DNA of 64,000 bases from Shimia sp047124445 (GCF_047124445.1 NZ_CP138921.1:3968001-4032000), one strand, 5' to 3'. Counted from the first letter of the stretch, positions 17,832-26,797 are shown. The notes: generated by a model from the letters alone, not told the origin. Translations and numbers: made by a program.

Positions 17832-18839
17832 TTAGGTGCGTTTGCGGGTCCGGCGCATCAGTGCAACAAACCCCAGGGCACCCGCCGGCCAGATGGCCCA
17901 GAAATATCCATCCCAGGAAAAGAGATTGATGAGCACCAGGGCTGCGACCACCACCGCGCCACGGAGCATGGCGGGGCTAAACCGGGTGTTGGCCCAAAGG
18001 GGAGCCGCTTGGAACAGCCAGGCTGTGAGAAGGGCGAGGCCGGGCCAATGCGCCCAGAGGCCGTGCCCGGAGATCATGTCGATCACACACAACGCGCCAA
18101 AGATCAGGGCAAATTGTTTGCCACGCGTCTGCAGCGCCGCTTCGGCGTCGTCGTCCCTTGCACCAGACGGGGCGGTTTGGGGGCGCTCTTTGTTGAGGAC
18201 CTCGTCAAACTCATCGTCCGGCCAAGAGCTGGCTTTGGCCGTGAAGGGCGCGGCGCTTTCTGGCGTTGCTTTGGGAGTAGCGCGCTCTGGCTCCGGGATC
18301 TGCATCTTCGGATAGGCGTTTGCCATGTTGGCAACGCAGTAGACCTGCACGCCTTCGGAGAAGTTTTTGGGATGGCGTTCACCGATGTAGTCAAAGCCAA
18401 CGGTGAGTTTGCCACGCACCTGATCGTACACCTGCTGAGAGAGCAAAATGCCGCCCGGCTCGGCCATGGTTTGCAGGCGCGCGGCGAGGTTGACGCCTTC
18501 GCCCAGCAGGTCCTCGCCATCTACCATCACATCGCCAAGGTGAATGCCAATGCGGAAATTAAGTGCCATGTCAGGGTCTTGCTGCTGATCGCCGAGCTCG
18601 CGTTGCACCTCGATGGCGCATTGCACCGCTTCGACCACAGAGGGAAATTCGGCGATCAGCCCATCGCCTGCGGTATTGGCCACACGGCCATGATGGCGGG
18701 CGATGAATTTTTTGAACACGCCCCGTGCCGCTTTGAGGGCGCGCAGGCCTTCTTCCTCGTTCAACTCCATCACACGGCTGTAGCCGGCGGCGTCTGCTGC
18801 AAGAATGGTTGTCAGCTTTCTTTGGATGTCGGAGGGCAT
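17832..18839 (-). CDS. Class III adenylate/guanylate cyclase with C-terminal membrane segments
   Basis: A 335-aa protein. The N-terminal cyclase domain (about 5-165) shows LAADAAGYSRVM with a metal-binding aspartate, NTAGDGLIAEF with the second acidic residue, and GEGVNLAARLQ of the transition-state region. A charged linker follows, then three to four hydrophobic segments at the C-terminus (about 225-330). Unusually the catalytic domain precedes the membrane part. It would make cyclic nucleotide at the inner membrane; the signal it responds to is unknown. Confidence 0.88.
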   Translation of the reverse strand: MPSDIQRKLTTILAADAAGYSRVMELNEEEGLRALKAARGVFKKFIARHHGRVANTAGDGLIAEFPSVVEAVQCAIEVQRELGDQQQDPDMALNFRIGIHLGDVMVDGEDLLGEGVNLAARLQTMAEPGGILLSQQVYDQVRGKLTVGFDYIGERHPKNFSEGVQVYCVANMANAYPKMQIPEPERATPKATPESAAPFTAKASSWPDDEFDEVLNKERPQTAPSGARDDDAEAALQTRGKQFALIFGALCVIDMISGHGLWAHWPGLALLTAWLFQAAPLWANTRFSPAMLRGAVVVAALVLINLFSWDGYFWAIWPAGALGFVALMRRTRKRT

Positions 18840-18852
18840 CGGAAACTCTTAT

Positions 18853-18867
18853 GTTAATTCGATTAAC
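18853..18867. promoter_or_regulatory. Perfect palindrome upstream of the cyclase gene
   Basis: GTTAAT-TCG-ATTAAC is a perfect inverted repeat centred about 21 bp upstream of the cyclase ATG, in the region shared with the divergent CoxG-like gene. It would overlap the start of transcription or the ribosome entry region. Confidence 0.4.
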
Positions 18868-19043
18868 TTATGTGGTCGTGATATGGTGGTTCACCGCAGA
18901 GGATCAACCCCAGTATACACATGTTTGTGTCCCATTTTTGAGAAAGGGTGTCGCGGTTGCGGCCTGCTACGACCTTGGTGTGCTTGCAGCGGTTTGCGCA
19001 TCTGCCTAGGTTGGCGACACACGCGGACAGGAGGAGAACTGCC

Positions 19044-19556
19044 ATGCATATGAGTGATCAACGCGAAATCGCGGCCCCGGTGGCAGACGTCTGGGCGGCT
19101 TTGTTGAGCGCGGACAGCCTGCTCAATTGTGTGCCCGGTGCAAAAGAGGTGACCGGTAACGCAGAGGACGGTTTTGAGGCCACTGTGGTGCAGAAGGTTG
19201 GGCCGGTGAAGGCGACCTTCAAAGGCAAGGTTGTGCTGTCCAATATGGTGGAGGGTGAGAGCCTGACCCTGACCGGTGAAGGCAAAGGTGGCGCGGCAGG
19301 GTTTGCCAAAGGCGGTGCGGATGTGACGCTGGCTCCGAGTGAAACGGGTACGCTGCTGAGCTATGAAGTGGACGCCAAAGTGGGTGGCAAGCTGGCACAG
19401 CTGGGAAGCCGGTTGATTGACGGCTTTGCCAAGAAAATGGCGGATCAGTTTTTCACCAATCTGCAGACCTCTCTGGAAGGGCCTGCGGAAGAGGGTGAAG
19501 AGGCGGCGGAAGACGCCCCCAAAAAGAGCCTGCTGAAGCGGATGACGGGCGGCTGA
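19044..19556 (+). CDS. CoxG-like carbon monoxide dehydrogenase subunit G family protein
   Basis: A 170-aa protein of the CoxG/SRPBCC fold. N-terminal REIAAPVADVWAALLSADSLLNCVPGAKEV is the family signature region (about 6-36). The C-terminal part has an acidic stretch and ends in a basic segment, as in CoxG proteins thought to recruit the molybdenum hydroxylase to the membrane. No CO dehydrogenase subunits are present nearby, so the partner is unknown. ATG 19044 follows GGAGGAG, a strong ribosome site, and is preferred to upstream starts. Confidence 0.88.
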   Translation: MHMSDQREIAAPVADVWAALLSADSLLNCVPGAKEVTGNAEDGFEATVVQKVGPVKATFKGKVVLSNMVEGESLTLTGEGKGGAAGFAKGGADVTLAPSETGTLLSYEVDAKVGGKLAQLGSRLIDGFAKKMADQFFTNLQTSLEGPAEEGEEAAEDAPKKSLLKRMTGG

Positions 19557-19720
19557 GCCTCGCGATAATTCCTTTGCATGTGAAGCAGATTGCATCACCG
19601 GGCTTGTAGAGCCGTGCGGTGGTGCACATATCCCTCTGAAAATTTGTGCACTTGGCGCGGACCAGCCACCTGCTAGGGTGGCGCGCTTAAAAAGGTGCAG
19701 ACCGGAAGAGGGAGCCGGCG

Positions 19721-20644
19721 GTGATTGTAGACATAAAAGATTTGCGCAAAACCTACGCAGGTGGGTTTGAGGCGCTCAAAGGCGTGACCTTGGGCATCAA
19801 GGAAGGCGAAATTCTCGCGCTTCTGGGGCCAAATGGCGCGGGCAAAACCACATTGATTTCCACCATTTGCGGGATCACCAATCCGAGTGCAGGCTCGGTG
19901 TCCGTGGGTGGGCACGACGTGGTCAAGGATTACCGCGCGGCGCGGTCGATGATTGGGCTGGTGCCGCAGGAGATCAACCTGGAGCCGTTCAACAAGGTGA
20001 TCGATGTGGTCACCTATTCGCGCGGGTTGTTTGGTAAGAAGGCCAATCCGGCCAAGATCGAAGAGATCCTGAAGCAGCTGTCGCTGTGGGACAAGAAAGA
20101 CGCGCGGATCATGATGCTGTCCGGCGGTATGAAGCGGCGGGTGTTGATTGCCAAGGCGCTGAGCCATGAACCGCGGGTGTTGTTTCTGGATGAGCCGACG
20201 GCAGGCGTGGACGTGGAGCTGCGCAAGGACATGTGGGATGTGGTCGCCAAGCTCAAAGAGCAGGGCGTGACCATCATTCTGACCACGCACTACATCGAAG
20301 AGGCCGAGGCGATTGCCGATCGTGTGGGCGTGATCAACGGTGGTGAGTTGCTGCTGGTGGAAGAGAAGGCGGCGCTGATGCAGCGGTTGGGGCAGAAGAC
20401 CCTGCAGGTTGATCTGCAAGCGCCGGTGGAGAGTGTGCCGGAGAGCCTCGCGAGCTATAATTTGGAGATAGCCGAGGGCGGCAATGCGCTGCGCTATCAC
20501 TATGACACTAGCGGGGAGAGCACCGGGATCACCCGCCTATTGGGCGAGATCAGCGCGGCTGGCTTGCAGCTCAAAGACATTCAGACGGAACAGTCGAGCC
20601 TTGAGGACATCTTTGTCGGGCTGGTGAAGGAGGGCGCGGCATGA
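19721..20644 (+). CDS. ABC transporter ATP-binding protein (YadG-like)
   Basis: A 307-aa ATPase of an ABC-2 type exporter. Walker A GPNGAGKTT (about 37-45), signature LSGGMKRR, Walker B RVLFLDEPTAGVD and the switch histidine in TTHYIEEAE are intact. A C-terminal extension of about 80 aa is typical of the YadG/DRA class. The start is GTG 19721. It overlaps the permease gene by 4 nt (ATGA), so the two are translationally coupled. The substrate is unknown. Confidence 0.93.
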   Translation: MIVDIKDLRKTYAGGFEALKGVTLGIKEGEILALLGPNGAGKTTLISTICGITNPSAGSVSVGGHDVVKDYRAARSMIGLVPQEINLEPFNKVIDVVTYSRGLFGKKANPAKIEEILKQLSLWDKKDARIMMLSGGMKRRVLIAKALSHEPRVLFLDEPTAGVDVELRKDMWDVVAKLKEQGVTIILTTHYIEEAEAIADRVGVINGGELLLVEEKAALMQRLGQKTLQVDLQAPVESVPESLASYNLEIAEGGNALRYHYDTSGESTGITRLLGEISAAGLQLKDIQTEQSSLEDIFVGLVKEGAA

Positions 20645-21402
20645 ATTTCACGGCTGTATGGGCAATCTACTACTCCGAGATGGTGCGGTTCTTCCGCACG
20701 ATTGCGCAGAGTTTCATTTCTCCGGTGATTTCCACGTCGCTGTATTTTGTGGTGTTTGGCGCCGCGATTGGCAGCCGGATCGATCAGGTTGAAGGTGTGA
20801 GCTACGGGGCGTTTATCGTGCCGGGGCTGATCATGCTGTCGGTGATGACGCAGGCGCTCTCCAACGCGTCCTTTGGCATCTACTTCCCGAAGTTCATTGG
20901 CACGATCTACGAGCTGTTGAGCGCGCCGGTGAGTTTCTTTGAGATTGTGCTGGGCTTTGTTGGCGCTGCTGCAACCAAAGCACTGTTCATTGGCGTGGTG
21001 ATTTTGGCCACCGCGTCGATGTTTGTCGATGTGCCGGTGACGCACCCTTGGGCGATGATCCTGTTTTTGGTGCTGACCTGCGTGAGCTTCTCGCTGTTTG
21101 GGTTCATCATCGGGGTCTGGGCGGGCAACTTTGAGCAGTTGCAGCTGATCCCGCTGCTGGTGGTGACACCGCTCGTATTCCTTGGCGGCTCGTTTTATTC
21201 GATCTCCATGCTGCCGCCGATCTGGCAGAAAATCACTCTGTTTAACCCTGTTGTGTATCTGATTTCCGGCTTCCGCTGGTCCTTCTTTGGCACCGCAGAT
21301 GTGCCTGTGGGGCTGAGCCTGTTGGCGATCTTCGGCTTCACTGCCCTGTGCATGGGCATCATCTGGTGGATCTTCAAAACCGGTTGGCGCATTCGGGCAT
21401 AA
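20641..21402 (+). CDS. ABC-2 transporter permease (YadH-like)
   Basis: A 253-aa inner-membrane permease with six hydrophobic segments, including the late LIPLLVVTPLVFLGGSFYSI region that characterises ABC-2 permeases. It is the membrane partner of the upstream ATPase, with which it overlaps by 4 nt. The pair may export a drug, lipid or polysaccharide; context gives no substrate. Confidence 0.92.
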   Translation: MNFTAVWAIYYSEMVRFFRTIAQSFISPVISTSLYFVVFGAAIGSRIDQVEGVSYGAFIVPGLIMLSVMTQALSNASFGIYFPKFIGTIYELLSAPVSFFEIVLGFVGAAATKALFIGVVILATASMFVDVPVTHPWAMILFLVLTCVSFSLFGFIIGVWAGNFEQLQLIPLLVVTPLVFLGGSFYSISMLPPIWQKITLFNPVVYLISGFRWSFFGTADVPVGLSLLAIFGFTALCMGIIWWIFKTGWRIRA

Positions 21403-21517
21403 AGTGTGTGCAGTGACGCGAGGAGACTCGCGTCACATCAGGATTTTTGATCACAAACATCGCTTTCCTGAGGTGCTTACCTTGTGAAACGACCATGCGC
21501 GTTCTACATGCCATGGG

Positions 21518-22315
21518 ATGAAACGCTTGAACCCTTTTGCCAAAAAAGCGCCAACAGTGGCGGTGGTGCGTCTGCAAGGCATGATTGCCGCGGGCGGCCG
21601 TGGACAATTGAACGATGCCACATTGGCGCCGTTGCTGGAAAAAGCCTTTGCCAAAGGCAAGCCTGCGGCGGTGGCGCTTGAGATCAATTCTCCAGGTGGT
21701 AGCCCGGTGCAAAGTGCGCTGATTGGCAGCCGCATCCGGCGGCTTTCTGAGGAAAAAGACGTTCCTGTAATTGCCTTTGTGGAGGATGTGGCCGCATCTG
21801 GTGGCTATTGGCTCGCAGCGGCGGCGGATGAGATCTACGCGGATGAAAGCTCGGTTGTGGGCTCCATTGGCGTGATTTCAGCAGGCTTCGGCGCCAACGT
21901 GTTCCTGTCGCGCCAAGGATTTGAGCGGCGGGTTTATACCGCTGGAAAAAGCAAATCGATGCTCGACCCGTTTCAGCCGGAAAAGGCCGAAGACGTGGCT
22001 CGGCTAAAGCGGATGCTGGAACAAATTCACCAGAATTTCATCGCTCATGTGCAATCACGGCGGGGCGAGAAACTTGCGGACAATGATGACCTGTTCACCG
22101 GAGAAATCTGGATCGGGTCTCAGGCCAAAGAGGTTGGTCTGATCGACGAAATTGGACATTTGGTGCCGGTTTTGAAGGCGCGCTTCGGGGACAAAGTGAA
22201 GCTGCGCCGCTATGGCATCAAACGGTCGGTGTGGCAGCGTTTTGGGGCTTCACTCGCCCAGGATGCGGTTGCAGGTATTGAAGAGCGGGCGCAATTCGCG
22301 CGGTTTGGGCTCTGA
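21518..22315 (+). CDS. S49-family (SohB/SppA-like) serine peptidase
   Basis: A 265-aa single-domain signal-peptide-peptidase-like protease. The nucleophilic serine is in DVAASGGYWLA and the lysine expected about 50 residues later is in the YTAGKSKSM segment. The ALEINSPGGSPVQS loop is also diagnostic. No clear membrane anchor is seen, so it may be cytosolic. The start is preceded by no strong ribosome site. The small zinc-ribbon gene follows 1 nt after the stop codon. Confidence 0.9.
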   Translation: MKRLNPFAKKAPTVAVVRLQGMIAAGGRGQLNDATLAPLLEKAFAKGKPAAVALEINSPGGSPVQSALIGSRIRRLSEEKDVPVIAFVEDVAASGGYWLAAAADEIYADESSVVGSIGVISAGFGANVFLSRQGFERRVYTAGKSKSMLDPFQPEKAEDVARLKRMLEQIHQNFIAHVQSRRGEKLADNDDLFTGEIWIGSQAKEVGLIDEIGHLVPVLKARFGDKVKLRRYGIKRSVWQRFGASLAQDAVAGIEERAQFARFGL

Positions 22316-22316
22316 C

Positions 22317-22484
22317 GTGCTGGTAAAGATTGTCTCTCTGTTTCTGGTCGGCATGGCGGTGCTCGCGATGTTTGGCAAACTCCGGTTTCCGGGCCAGAAG
22401 CAGTTGCAATCAAAGAAATGCCCCAAGTGCGGGCGGTACAAAATTGGCAAGGGGCCCTGCCCCTGCGGCAAGGGCATGGGGTAG
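22317..22484 (+). CDS. Small membrane-anchored zinc-ribbon protein
   Basis: A 55-aa reading frame with a GTG start 1 nt after the S49 peptidase stop and ending 3 nt before the exchanger gene, so it sits tightly in an operon. Residues about 2-18 are hydrophobic (one membrane segment). The C-terminal half has CPKC and, nine residues later, CPC, a zinc-ribbon-like cluster, in a Lys/Gly-rich background. I do not recognise a named family. Tight packing and the cysteine pattern support it being a real gene. Confidence 0.7.
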   Translation: MLVKIVSLFLVGMAVLAMFGKLRFPGQKQLQSKKCPKCGRYKIGKGPCPCGKGMG

Positions 22485-22487
22485 AAC

Positions 22488-23438
22488 ATGGAATGGTTGC
22501 TGGTATCGCTGGGTTTGGTGATCCTGCTATTGGCTGGGGACGCGCTGGTACGTGGCGCGGTGAACCTGTCGCTGCGGATCGGGATTCCGGCGTTGATTGT
22601 CTCTTTGACAATTGTAGCCTTTGGCACCTCTGCGCCTGAACTGTTGATCTCTATCCAGGCTGCGTTGAAGAACGCGCCGGGCATTGCGATCGGTAACGTT
22701 GTTGGCTCCAACATCGCCAATATCCTGTTGGTTCTGGGTATTCCGGCCATTCTGGCGCCGATCCACACCAGCCACTGCAATTCCAAGCGCAACTTTGTGA
22801 TGATGATTGCCGCCTCGGTGCTGTTCATTGCCCTGGCTGCGGACGGCTTCTTCCGCTTTGGCAATGGTTTGGTTCTGTTGGGCGCGCTGGCGTTGGTGCT
22901 GGGCAGCGCCTTCTACCAGGCGCGGTGTCACAAGAAGGCCGAAGCGGCCATGGAGATGGACGAGGAAGAGGTGGAAGGCGCGGACCCGGATATGCCGTGG
23001 TGGCGCATCATTGTCTTCCTGCTTTTGGGCCTGATTGGCCTGCCATTGGGCGCAGACTTGATGGTGGACAATGCAGAGATCATTGCGCGTCGGTATGGAG
23101 TGAGCGACACGGTGATTGGCCTGACTCTGATCGCGCTTGGGACCTCTCTGCCAGAACTGGCCACCACCGTGATGGCGGCGCTGCGCCGTCAGGCGGACGT
23201 GGCGCTGGGCAACGTGATTGGCTCCAACATGTTCAACCTGTTGGCCATCATTGGCATCACCTCGATCATTCACCCGATCCGCGTGGACCCGGACTTCTTT
23301 GAGTTTGATTTCTGGGTGATGTTGGGCGCGTCCCTGATCCTGATCCCATTTGTTTTCCTGAAAAGAGACATCACACGCATCTGGGGTGTCATTCTCACCG
23401 TACTCTATCTAGCTTACATCTTGATAACCCTGACCTAA
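22488..23438 (+). CDS. Calcium/sodium antiporter, CaCA family
   Basis: A 316-aa inner-membrane exchanger related to YrbG, with about ten hydrophobic segments and the two inverted alpha repeats that form the ion site: GTSAPELLIS..GNVVGSNIANI (about 45-85) and GTSLPELATT..GNVIGSNMFNL (about 215-255). An acidic cytoplasmic loop (about 160-172, rich in Glu/Asp) lies between the halves. It is the third gene of a short operon with the S49 protease and the zinc-ribbon protein. Confidence 0.94.
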   Translation: MEWLLVSLGLVILLLAGDALVRGAVNLSLRIGIPALIVSLTIVAFGTSAPELLISIQAALKNAPGIAIGNVVGSNIANILLVLGIPAILAPIHTSHCNSKRNFVMMIAASVLFIALAADGFFRFGNGLVLLGALALVLGSAFYQARCHKKAEAAMEMDEEEVEGADPDMPWWRIIVFLLLGLIGLPLGADLMVDNAEIIARRYGVSDTVIGLTLIALGTSLPELATTVMAALRRQADVALGNVIGSNMFNLLAIIGITSIIHPIRVDPDFFEFDFWVMLGASLILIPFVFLKRDITRIWGVILTVLYLAYILITLT

Positions 23439-23455
23439 TTTAAGCGGAGGCTGAT

Positions 23456-24208
23456 ATGGCGCGGGCATTGGTAACTGGCGCCGGACAGCGGCTTGGGCAG
23501 GCGATGGCCGTGGCTCTGGCGCGGCGTGGTTATGACGTGGCGGTGCACTATGCGACCTCTGATGAAGGGGCTTCGGACACCGTGGCGGCGATTGAGGCCT
23601 GTGGGCAGTCCGCCGTTGCGGTGCAGGCAGACCTTCTGGATGAGGTGCAGACCAAAGCGTTGTTTGCCGAAAGTGTTGCGGCACTGGGTGGGCCGATTAC
23701 TTGTCTGATCAACAACGCGTCTATCTTTGAGGATGACAGGGTGCAGTCTTCAACCAGAGAGGGTTGGGATCGCCATATGGAGAGCAACCTGCGGGCGCCT
23801 TATGTGTTGACGCAGTTGATGGCGGCACAGGGGCTTGCGGCAGCGGAAGATGCACAGGGCGAGCCGGTCGCGGCAGGGCTGGTGGTGAACATGCTCGACC
23901 AGCGCATCCGAAATCTGACGCCGGAGTTCTCGACCTACACATTGGCAAAGATGGGGCTTTGGGCGCTGACCCAGACCGCCGCGCAGGGATTGGCGCCGCA
24001 TATCCGCGTGAATGGCATCGCGCCGGGGCCAACACTGCAAGGGGCGCACCAGGAGGCCGCGGATTTTGCCGCCGAGCGGGCTGGCACAGTGCTTGGTCGG
24101 GGTGTCGGCGCGGACGATATTGCGGCGGCTTTGGGCTATCTGTTGGATGCCAAAGCGGTGACCGGGCAGGCGATTTGCGTGGATGGCGGCCAGCATTTGA
24201 CGTGGTGA
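23456..24208 (+). CDS. Short-chain dehydrogenase/reductase, FolM/pteridine-reductase-like
   Basis: A 250-aa NAD(P)H-dependent reductase. The cofactor loop is TGAGQRLGQ (about 7-15), NNAS is present, and the active-site pair is in YTLAK. The segment NMLDQRIRNLTPEFSTYTLAK is characteristic of FolM and pteridine reductases, so a dihydrofolate or dihydrobiopterin-type substrate is likely. It follows the exchanger after 17 nt and may be the last gene of that operon; a 361-bp AT-rich gap follows. Confidence 0.85.
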   Translation: MARALVTGAGQRLGQAMAVALARRGYDVAVHYATSDEGASDTVAAIEACGQSAVAVQADLLDEVQTKALFAESVAALGGPITCLINNASIFEDDRVQSSTREGWDRHMESNLRAPYVLTQLMAAQGLAAAEDAQGEPVAAGLVVNMLDQRIRNLTPEFSTYTLAKMGLWALTQTAAQGLAPHIRVNGIAPGPTLQGAHQEAADFAAERAGTVLGRGVGADDIAAALGYLLDAKAVTGQAICVDGGQHLTW

Positions 24209-24361
24209 CGGGCCGAAACAAGCTTTGTCACAGGGTTGGTTGATTGCGGTAACAACGTCGGCGTTTTGCGGCGAAAAACGCATATCAGAGATAAGTTTTG
24301 CACCGGTCACAGTCCCGTTACATAAATTTTACTTTTTCTTAATGATTTCAACAATTTGAGA

Positions 24362-24370
24362 TGTGGATAA
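24362..24370 (-). promoter_or_regulatory. DnaA box, perfect consensus
   Basis: TGTGGATAA, the exact complement of the TTATCCACA consensus, next to an AT-rich block. Confidence 0.55.
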
Positions 24371-24482
24371 AAAACTTTCGTTTGAAATCAATGGGTTATT
24401 TTTGTGCTTAATTTTTAGGCAATGCGCCGAAAGCAGCCAAAAACAAGGGAAATCCGCGTGAGGGCAAAAGATATCTTCAGAC

Positions 24483-24491
24483 TTATCCACA
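24483..24491 (+). promoter_or_regulatory. DnaA box, perfect consensus
   Basis: TTATCCACA, 112 bp from the first box and in the opposite orientation. It lies about 79 bp upstream of the uvrC start codon. Confidence 0.55.
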
Positions 24492-24569
24492 ACTTCCGTG
24501 GATTTGTTTACGCTTGCGTCCGGCCCGTCAAGATTGCAGCCCGACCAAAAGAATCATATTTGAGAACGC

Positions 24570-26444
24570 ATGACCTCTGACAGCCATGTAAGTCCTGACG
24601 GCCCGACGGGACACGAATGTATACAAAGCTACCTTAAAACACTGGACGGATCGCCCGGTGTCTATCGCATGCTCGATGCGCAGGCGCGGGTGTTGTACGT
24701 GGGCAAGGCGCGAAACTTGCGGGCGCGGGTGTCAAATTATGCGCGGCCAGCGGGACATTCAGGGCGGATTGCGCGGATGATCTCCGAAACCTGCTCGATG
24801 ATGTTTCTGACCACCAAGACGGAAACCGAGGCGCTGCTGCTGGAACAAAATCTGATCAAGCAGCTGAAGCCCAAGTACAACGTGCTGCTGCGCGATGACA
24901 AAAGCTTCCCCAATATTCTGGTCAGCCGGGCGCATGGCTTTCCGCAGATCAAGAAACATCGCGGGGCCAAGAAGGAAAAGGGCAACTACTACGGACCGTT
25001 TGCCAATGCGGGCGCAGTCACCCGTACGTTGAGCCAATTGCAGAAGGTGTTTTTGCTGCGCAATTGTTCGGATGCGCAGTTTGAGAGCCGGACGCGGCCG
25101 TGTTTGTTGTATCAGATCAAGCGCTGCTCTGGGCCTTGTGTGGGGCGGATTTCGGAAAGCGACTACGCCGAAAGTGTGCGCGATGCGGAGCGCTTCTTGT
25201 CCGGGCGGTCGACGCAAATTCAGGAGACTTTGGCAAAGCAGATGCAGGCGGCGTCTGATGCGATGGAGTTTGAGAAGGCGGCGGCATTGCGGGATCGTAT
25301 TCGGGCGCTGACCTCTGTGCAGACGGCGCAGGGGATCAACCCGCGCGGCGTGGCCGAGGCTGATGTGATTGCGCTGCATTTGGAGAAGGGGCAGGCCTGT
25401 GTGCAGGTCTTCTTCATCCGTGCGCATCAGAACTGGGGCAACCGGGATTTCTATCCGCGTGTGGGCGTGGACGTGGAGGCGGCCGAGGTGTTGGAGGCCT
25501 TCATAGGGCAGTTCTATGACGGCAAGGAGCCGCCGCGGCAATTGATCCTGTCCCATCCAATTGAAAATGCGGAGCTGATGGCGGAGGCGCTGGGGTCCAA
25601 GGCTGGACGCAAGGTCGAGATCACCGTGCCCCAGCGGGGCGAGAAGGCGGAGCTTGTGGCGGGCGCGGCGCGGAATGCGCGGGAAAGCCTGGCGCGCAAG
25701 ATGAGCGAGACGGCGACGCAGGCGAAGCTGTTGGCCGGTGTCGCGGAAGCCTTTGACCTGGACGGGCCGCCGGAGCGGATCGAGGTTTACGACAACAGCC
25801 ATATTCAGGGCACCAACGCGGTGGGCGGCATGATTGTGGCCGGGCCGGACGGTTTCATGAAAAACAGCTATCGCAAGTTCAACATCAAAGGGGATGACCT
25901 CACGCCGGGGGATGACTTTGGCATGATGAAAGAGGTGCTGACGCGGCGGTTCAAACGGTTGCTGAAAGAAGATCCGGATCGTGACAAAGGTATGTGGCCG
26001 GATCTGTTGCTGATCGATGGCGGTGCCGGGCAGGTGAGTGCGGTGCGCGAGATCATGGAAGAGTACGGCGTTGAGGATGTGCCGATGGTGGGCGTGGCCA
26101 AAGGGGTGGACCGTGACCATGGCAAAGAGGAGTTCCACCGCGTGGGCAAAAGCGTAATGGCGCTGCGCCGGAATGATCCGGTGTTGTACTTCATCCAACG
26201 TCTGCGTGATGAGGCGCACAGGTTTGCGATTGGCACGCACCGCGCGAAACGCGCCAAAGCGGTGGGGGCCACGCCGCTGGATGACGTACCGGGCGTGGGC
26301 GCGACACGTAAGCGGGCTTTGTTGGCGCATTTTGGCAGCGCAAAAGCCGTAAGCCGGGCCAACCTGGCGGATTTGAAAGCCGTGGAGGGCGTCTCTGACA
26401 AGCTGGCGGAGACAATCTACGACTTTTTCCACGAAGGAAGTTAA
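24570..26444 (+). CDS. uvrC: Excinuclease ABC subunit C
   Basis: A 624-aa nucleotide-excision-repair endonuclease that cuts both sides of a lesion within the UvrBC-DNA complex. In order: GIY-YIG nuclease domain (GVYRMLD..VLYVGKARNL, about 29-105), UvrB-binding UVR helix (about 205-240), the RNase-H-like C-terminal nuclease half with EVYDNSHIQGTNAVGGMIV and LLLIDGGAGQV, and terminal helix-hairpin-helix motifs (DVPGVGATRKRALLAHFGS). The length and all domains are normal. Confidence 0.98.
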   Translation: MTSDSHVSPDGPTGHECIQSYLKTLDGSPGVYRMLDAQARVLYVGKARNLRARVSNYARPAGHSGRIARMISETCSMMFLTTKTETEALLLEQNLIKQLKPKYNVLLRDDKSFPNILVSRAHGFPQIKKHRGAKKEKGNYYGPFANAGAVTRTLSQLQKVFLLRNCSDAQFESRTRPCLLYQIKRCSGPCVGRISESDYAESVRDAERFLSGRSTQIQETLAKQMQAASDAMEFEKAAALRDRIRALTSVQTAQGINPRGVAEADVIALHLEKGQACVQVFFIRAHQNWGNRDFYPRVGVDVEAAEVLEAFIGQFYDGKEPPRQLILSHPIENAELMAEALGSKAGRKVEITVPQRGEKAELVAGAARNARESLARKMSETATQAKLLAGVAEAFDLDGPPERIEVYDNSHIQGTNAVGGMIVAGPDGFMKNSYRKFNIKGDDLTPGDDFGMMKEVLTRRFKRLLKEDPDRDKGMWPDLLLIDGGAGQVSAVREIMEEYGVEDVPMVGVAKGVDRDHGKEEFHRVGKSVMALRRNDPVLYFIQRLRDEAHRFAIGTHRAKRAKAVGATPLDDVPGVGATRKRALLAHFGSAKAVSRANLADLKAVEGVSDKLAETIYDFFHEGS

Positions 26445-26467
26445 ACCTTGCGCGCGGTGGGTGTTGC

Positions 26468-26797
26468 CTAAGCGGGCACTTTGCCGCGCAGTACGAGGTT
26501 TTCGACTATCTGCTCGACAAACCCAACCATGCCATCAGGCCCAGAGGCGCGGTCTTTGAGGTGGATTGACAGATCCGGGCGGCGGGTGGCGATCAGGCCA
26601 ATCAAGTCGCCGCGCGTGTCGTCATCCATACTGGCGCCCATTATAACGCAGCAAATGCGCGGTTCGGTGTCCAGTTGGCGGATGACTTCGCCGTGGTCAT
26701 GGGCGCCCAGCCACTGTATGGGCAGGTGGTCCAGCTGGCGCGGCACGGCGCCAATCACGTTAGGCAGTTTTCCAACAAGCAATACAACAGGTTGCAT
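26468..26797 (-). CDS. Conserved hypothetical protein, possibly receiver-like
   Basis: A 109-aa protein from ATG 26797 (an upstream start at 26905 adds an unconvincing Arg/Pro-rich extension). It alternates short hydrophobic strands with helices: VVLLVGKLP, then ICCVIMGASMDDDTRGDLIGLIATRRPDLS. The pattern resembles a degenerate response-regulator or flavodoxin-like fold, but there is no clear phosphoacceptor context. It converges on uvrC and is divergent from pgsA. Function unknown. Confidence 0.65.
   Translation of the reverse strand: MQPVVLLVGKLPNVIGAVPRQLDHLPIQWLGAHDHGEVIRQLDTEPRICCVIMGASMDDDTRGDLIGLIATRRPDLSIHLKDRASGPDGMVGFVEQIVENLVLRGKVPA

Larger units (their letters stand above)
24209..24569. 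other. 361-bp AT-rich intergenic region with two DnaA boxes
   Basis: There is no coding signal here. Composition falls well below the surrounding GC, with a particularly AT-rich block at about 24315-24420 that begins about 40 bp before the first DnaA box and continues past it. It contains two perfect 9-mer DnaA boxes in opposite orientation. It may be a replication-origin-type region, a DnaA-regulated promoter for uvrC, or hold a small RNA. Confidence 0.5.
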
